Positions 60,590 through 64,000 of a stretch of DNA of 64,000 nt are shown piece by piece. The notes under the pieces are model-generated. The model was not told the DNA's origin, did no database searches, and was given only the letters and a program-made list of their open reading frames with translations. Positions within the stretch are counted from its first letter, which is position 1. The number at the start of each line of letters is the position of its first letter. The stretch lies in NCBI RefSeq assembly GCF_009870125.1, contig NC_046680.1, positions 18,371,501 through 18,435,500 of the forward strand, in the 5' to 3' direction. Source of the stretch: Drosophila pseudoobscura. Taxonomy: Eukaryota > Arthropoda > Insecta > Diptera > Drosophilidae. Both the position numbers and the translations under genes were made by a program.

Positions 60590-63500
60590 ATCATTGAAAT
60601 TATGGCGATGTGTGCCGGGCGGGGGCTCAATCATCTAGCACAGTCGATCAAGCGTACTGTATGACAGTGTCCATTTCTGGGCCGAAATGGAATGGACTGC
60701 TCCGGAGTGGACGTACCTGACCTAGCCCAGACGCCAGCCCCAACCGAGAGGTGTTCATTCACGCACTTCGGTGGCTTCCTTTAAGCTGAGGATTTGCCGC
60801 ATCAACTTGCCCCAAAAGAGTCGCTCAGCATTAAGTGGGAGACACACATCAATGAGGTGGGTGGGTGGTGTTGGTGGCGTCTTTGAATGATTGCTGTTGC
60901 TGCTACGTGACTATATAGAATTACGCTTATTACAAAACGTGGTTAGCCGCAGTGCAGGCAGAGAGGGGGCCCAGGTATATAAGATTACACAAGTATAAAC
61001 CCATAAGCGAAGTCTGGATGGCACACATGGGGGAACTCGTATCGAGATAGATCTACATATATTCCCCCGACAGATATGCGGAACTGGGGACCGATGTCAC
61101 AACACTTCCTTATATGGAAGGACAGACTTCTATCGTGTGTTGGGCACCTTTGCGGTTCAATTAGGTATTCACTGGGGGCAAAAAATGTAAATATTCCGAT
61201 GTAAATCGTTCTCATGTGTGATTCAGTCTAAAATAAAGCTTTCTCTCAGTGTAATAAATGGGAAATGGGATACATAATGCGTAGATTCGTGCTGTCTGTC
61301 TACAGCTTCCTCGATATGCACATATTGAAATCGGGGACAACTATTTCAACACTCGAATCCCACACAGGCAACAGCTTACATAATTCATGGGGATCCGGTC
61401 GTGGTATGGCATGGAGTCGGGAGAATCCGACGGCACCTCTTTACGGCTTTTCAGGCCATTGAAACCGAAAGCATTAGAAATTCACTTTCCACATAAATGT
61501 CGAACGGCGAGGAGGGATCGGAGTCCCCCTTTGTCCATGCAAATGTTTGCACGCAATCGACCGCTCCAGGAGCAGGGCATAGGCATGTGAGGAGTCTGCA
61601 ATTACCCCAACGACCCCATTCCGCACAAAAGCCACACGGATGCCAGAGGCGATGGTTGGGCTGAGCTCGGCTAAACGTCGAAATCAAAGACCAAACCAGG
61701 AGCCCCCGCCCCCAGGGGCTCAGCCATCAAATGCTTTTGTATTATAAAACAAGGACTAAACACGTGGGCAAGTTTCTGCAAGGGGCGGCAGTTGCATGCC
61801 GCACGACACGTGAGCACGTACAGAATATCTTAAAATTTTCCTACTTTCTGAGTTTCATTATAAATTCCTGCAGACTATTATGAATAGTTTACAAAGTGAG
61901 AACAATTAATTGTTATACAATATTCAAAACACACTCTTTAAATCTTTTTGAAAACCTTTTGCCACATCGATTTGATATGGAAATATTTTCTTAGGATTAG
62001 CATTTCTTTGTCGTCTAATGTCCATGTTTCAGATACAAATGTACAATTTTAAACAGAAGCTTTGCTAGCGCTCAAGATTGAAATGAAGTTTGTAATCAAG
62101 TGACACATTCATAAACCCCAACCTCGGGGACTAATTAATGGCACATAAATGGGCTCCAAATGGAAAATATAAATGAAATCTACACGAATTTTACACCGAT
62201 TTGGTAGCCTGAATGTATGCTGTGATATTTTTTGTACTGTACCATGTAGTTCTCATGTAGATGTTGTGTGTAGCCAAAGCTAATATTCATAGAAATTTGC
62301 GCCCTTAGCTTGCGGGTGTGTGAGAGTTTATGATCTTGCAATTAACTATATTATAAATTGAATGTATGTCTATCAGATTTATGAAAAATGTAGCACGTAA
62401 GTCACCTAAAACGATGTACACAGTGCATAAAGTCTACAAAGTCTATAAAAACCACGATTTCACAGGCTATATATACAACGGGCGTTTAGCGAGAGTCGTT
62501 TCTGTTTGATTAGATTAATTTGTTGCGGGTTTAACACCTCTAGGGTAACTGCATCTCAATTACGGTATAATATTACCCGGAGATATAAAGATAGCTCGAA
62601 ATGCGCGCTTCACCTTGCGTGATTTCAGGTCAGACATATTGATGTGACTCTCCGCCATTATGGATTATTATACTGGAGGCTGCTTATCAGCCGCGATTGC
62701 TCTGGCAATTGTCATGTAAATGAAATCAGCCCGCCACAGCAGCACAACAGAAAGTGCATTGCCTTAGCCAGCGATCCGCGATGCGACTGCGAGAGAGATT
62801 ACATAAGGAGATGATATCTCCCCGGACACCACGCGTCCGCCCCATTCCTCAATGGACTCTGCACACGCAGCCCTCTGCTCCAAGTCCCATCGCAGTTGGC
62901 GTGGAGTGCCAGGCAGCCCATATCTTATCACTGGCAGGCGGAGGAGGAGTCACCAGCAAAAATATGAGCAACGTCTGATTAGATTGTACCGAAAATGCAT
63001 TGCAACCTTGTGATTCATGGACTGGGATACTCGTAAAACTGTGTGTCTCTGTGTGTGTGTGCGTGTAATGTATAATTGAAACAATTTGAATGTCTTGCAT
63101 TAATTAAGGTTCTCCCCCACTCCCCCACTGCCCCATCCACTTCCACGTGCGATTCCGCCTCCACACTTTCGCTTGCTTCGTTCAATAATTGACCTTAAAA
63201 CGTGACGATATGTTAAACGGTAGCAACTCATTCCCATACCCATAGCCCTTCCCATTCTCATTCCGATTCCCATTATAGTTTCTCATCAGCAGCCAGCGGA
63301 TATCTATGTCTATGTCTAGCTACAACCAGCAATCACTTAAGTAGCCAAGCACACCCACATGGTTTGCCCCCGTCACCCCACCCCCTTCTTCGTCTTCGAG
63401 TCTGTCGCTGCCACAGCTTGTCCGTCGATGTTGCGTATGGGGCATGCCATGACGAGAGTGAAATTTTTGTGGTGCTCCGTTTTGGGTTCGCCCCCCAGTA

Positions 63501-64000
63501 CCGGCGACAATTTTCAGCTCGGTATTGTTTTGATTTCATCGCTTTGTTTATACCACGTTCGGTCTCAAATGTGGCAACGAATTCAATTTCATTTCCATTT
63601 AATTGGTCGGTTAATGGCTGGGGGGAGGCGGCATTTGTATTGGCCAAGATAAGACACAAAGCGATTGCGAAAACGACGCGGCTAAACGCGATGTGGGCAA
63701 CATTAACACTGAACTGAATTCTGAGGGATAGAATGTTTACACAGTTTATAAGATATTTAGGATATATTTCAGTTTTATAAACAACGATACTTTCAACGAT
63801 GCAGAAGAATGCTTGGTTGATTTACATACAATTTCCTACAATTACTGGATATAAGCTTGTTGTCTACGCAGCAATTCGATTCCCTCAAGCTGCGGGAAAT
63901 ACCATGATGACGCCTTATTCCAGGCATCTGTTTCGGTTACAAGTCCCAGCTGGGGGGCAGCTAACGAGTTTACCGAGTTCTCCGGACTACTAAGTGCCAA
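60590..64000. other. Noncoding region upstream of Rab32
   Basis: No supported gene. The stretch includes the likely promoter of the long Rab32 form, AT-rich DNA at 61800-62560 and a GC-richer part at 62750-63700 with GT repeats near 63050. Open frames here are short, on both strands, and lack recognisable motifs or splice context. Confidence 0.5.

Overview
This is a nuclear genomic window from a fly of the genus Drosophila. The gene content, short introns (about 55-100 bp), and DRE and Motif-1 core promoters fit a drosophilid. The genes are ones I associate with Muller element C (chromosome 2R of D. melanogaster), but they come from separate places there: Cables and an Ldh-like gene on one side, and shrub, Prp38, an SLC46 cluster, Rme-8 and Rab32/lightoid on the other. 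That rearranged order, with the abundance of TACATATGTA motifs, suggests a lineage outside the melanogaster subgroup, perhaps the obscura group. The species is inference, not read from the sequence.

Layout. 1-6150: an intron or upstream region, then the 3' six coding exons of Cables (+). 6150-11430: long noncoding DNA rich in simple repeats, with repeated CTAATTAGC words and one dispersed inverted-repeat element. 11646-12053: a small intronless gene (+) made of three WDG-type repeats. About 13480-22280: an 8.8-kb array of degenerate tandem repeats with no convincing protein gene. 23373-24443: an intronless lactate-dehydrogenase-like gene (-). 24875-25216: LSm6 (+). 25282-25775: a small secreted protein (-). 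26725-27976: shrub/CHMP4 (-), sharing a short divergent promoter with Prp38 (+, 28222-29265). 29742-41881: four MFS transporters of the SLC46 type, two on + and two on -. 44071-45221: a RAD51D-type recombinase (+), meeting a CCCH zinc-finger gene (-, 45218-45803) stop codon to stop codon. 47311-55873: the 21-exon Rme-8/DNAJC13 gene (-), which reconstructs to 2408 codons. 57373-60568: Rab32/lightoid (-), with a short Rab form and a long form carrying a low-complexity N-terminus. 60590-64000: noncoding.

Several of these genes belong to the endolysosomal system (shrub in ESCRT-III, Rme-8 on endosomes, Rab32 on lysosome-related organelles, SLC46 carriers on membranes). They are independent genes and not an operon.

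The most unusual object is the 13.5-22.3 kb array. Its left half repeats a unit of about 320 bp with paired, same-strand Su(H)-type sites (YGTGDGAA; 21 forward sites in 4.2 kb). The whole array holds 15 copies of the Zelda-type heptamer CAGGTAG/CTACCTG. Its right half shifts to units of about 125 bp and contains two related long inverted repeats. It may be a Notch-responsive early regulatory array, a repeat-structured long noncoding RNA, or both. The sequence alone does not decide.
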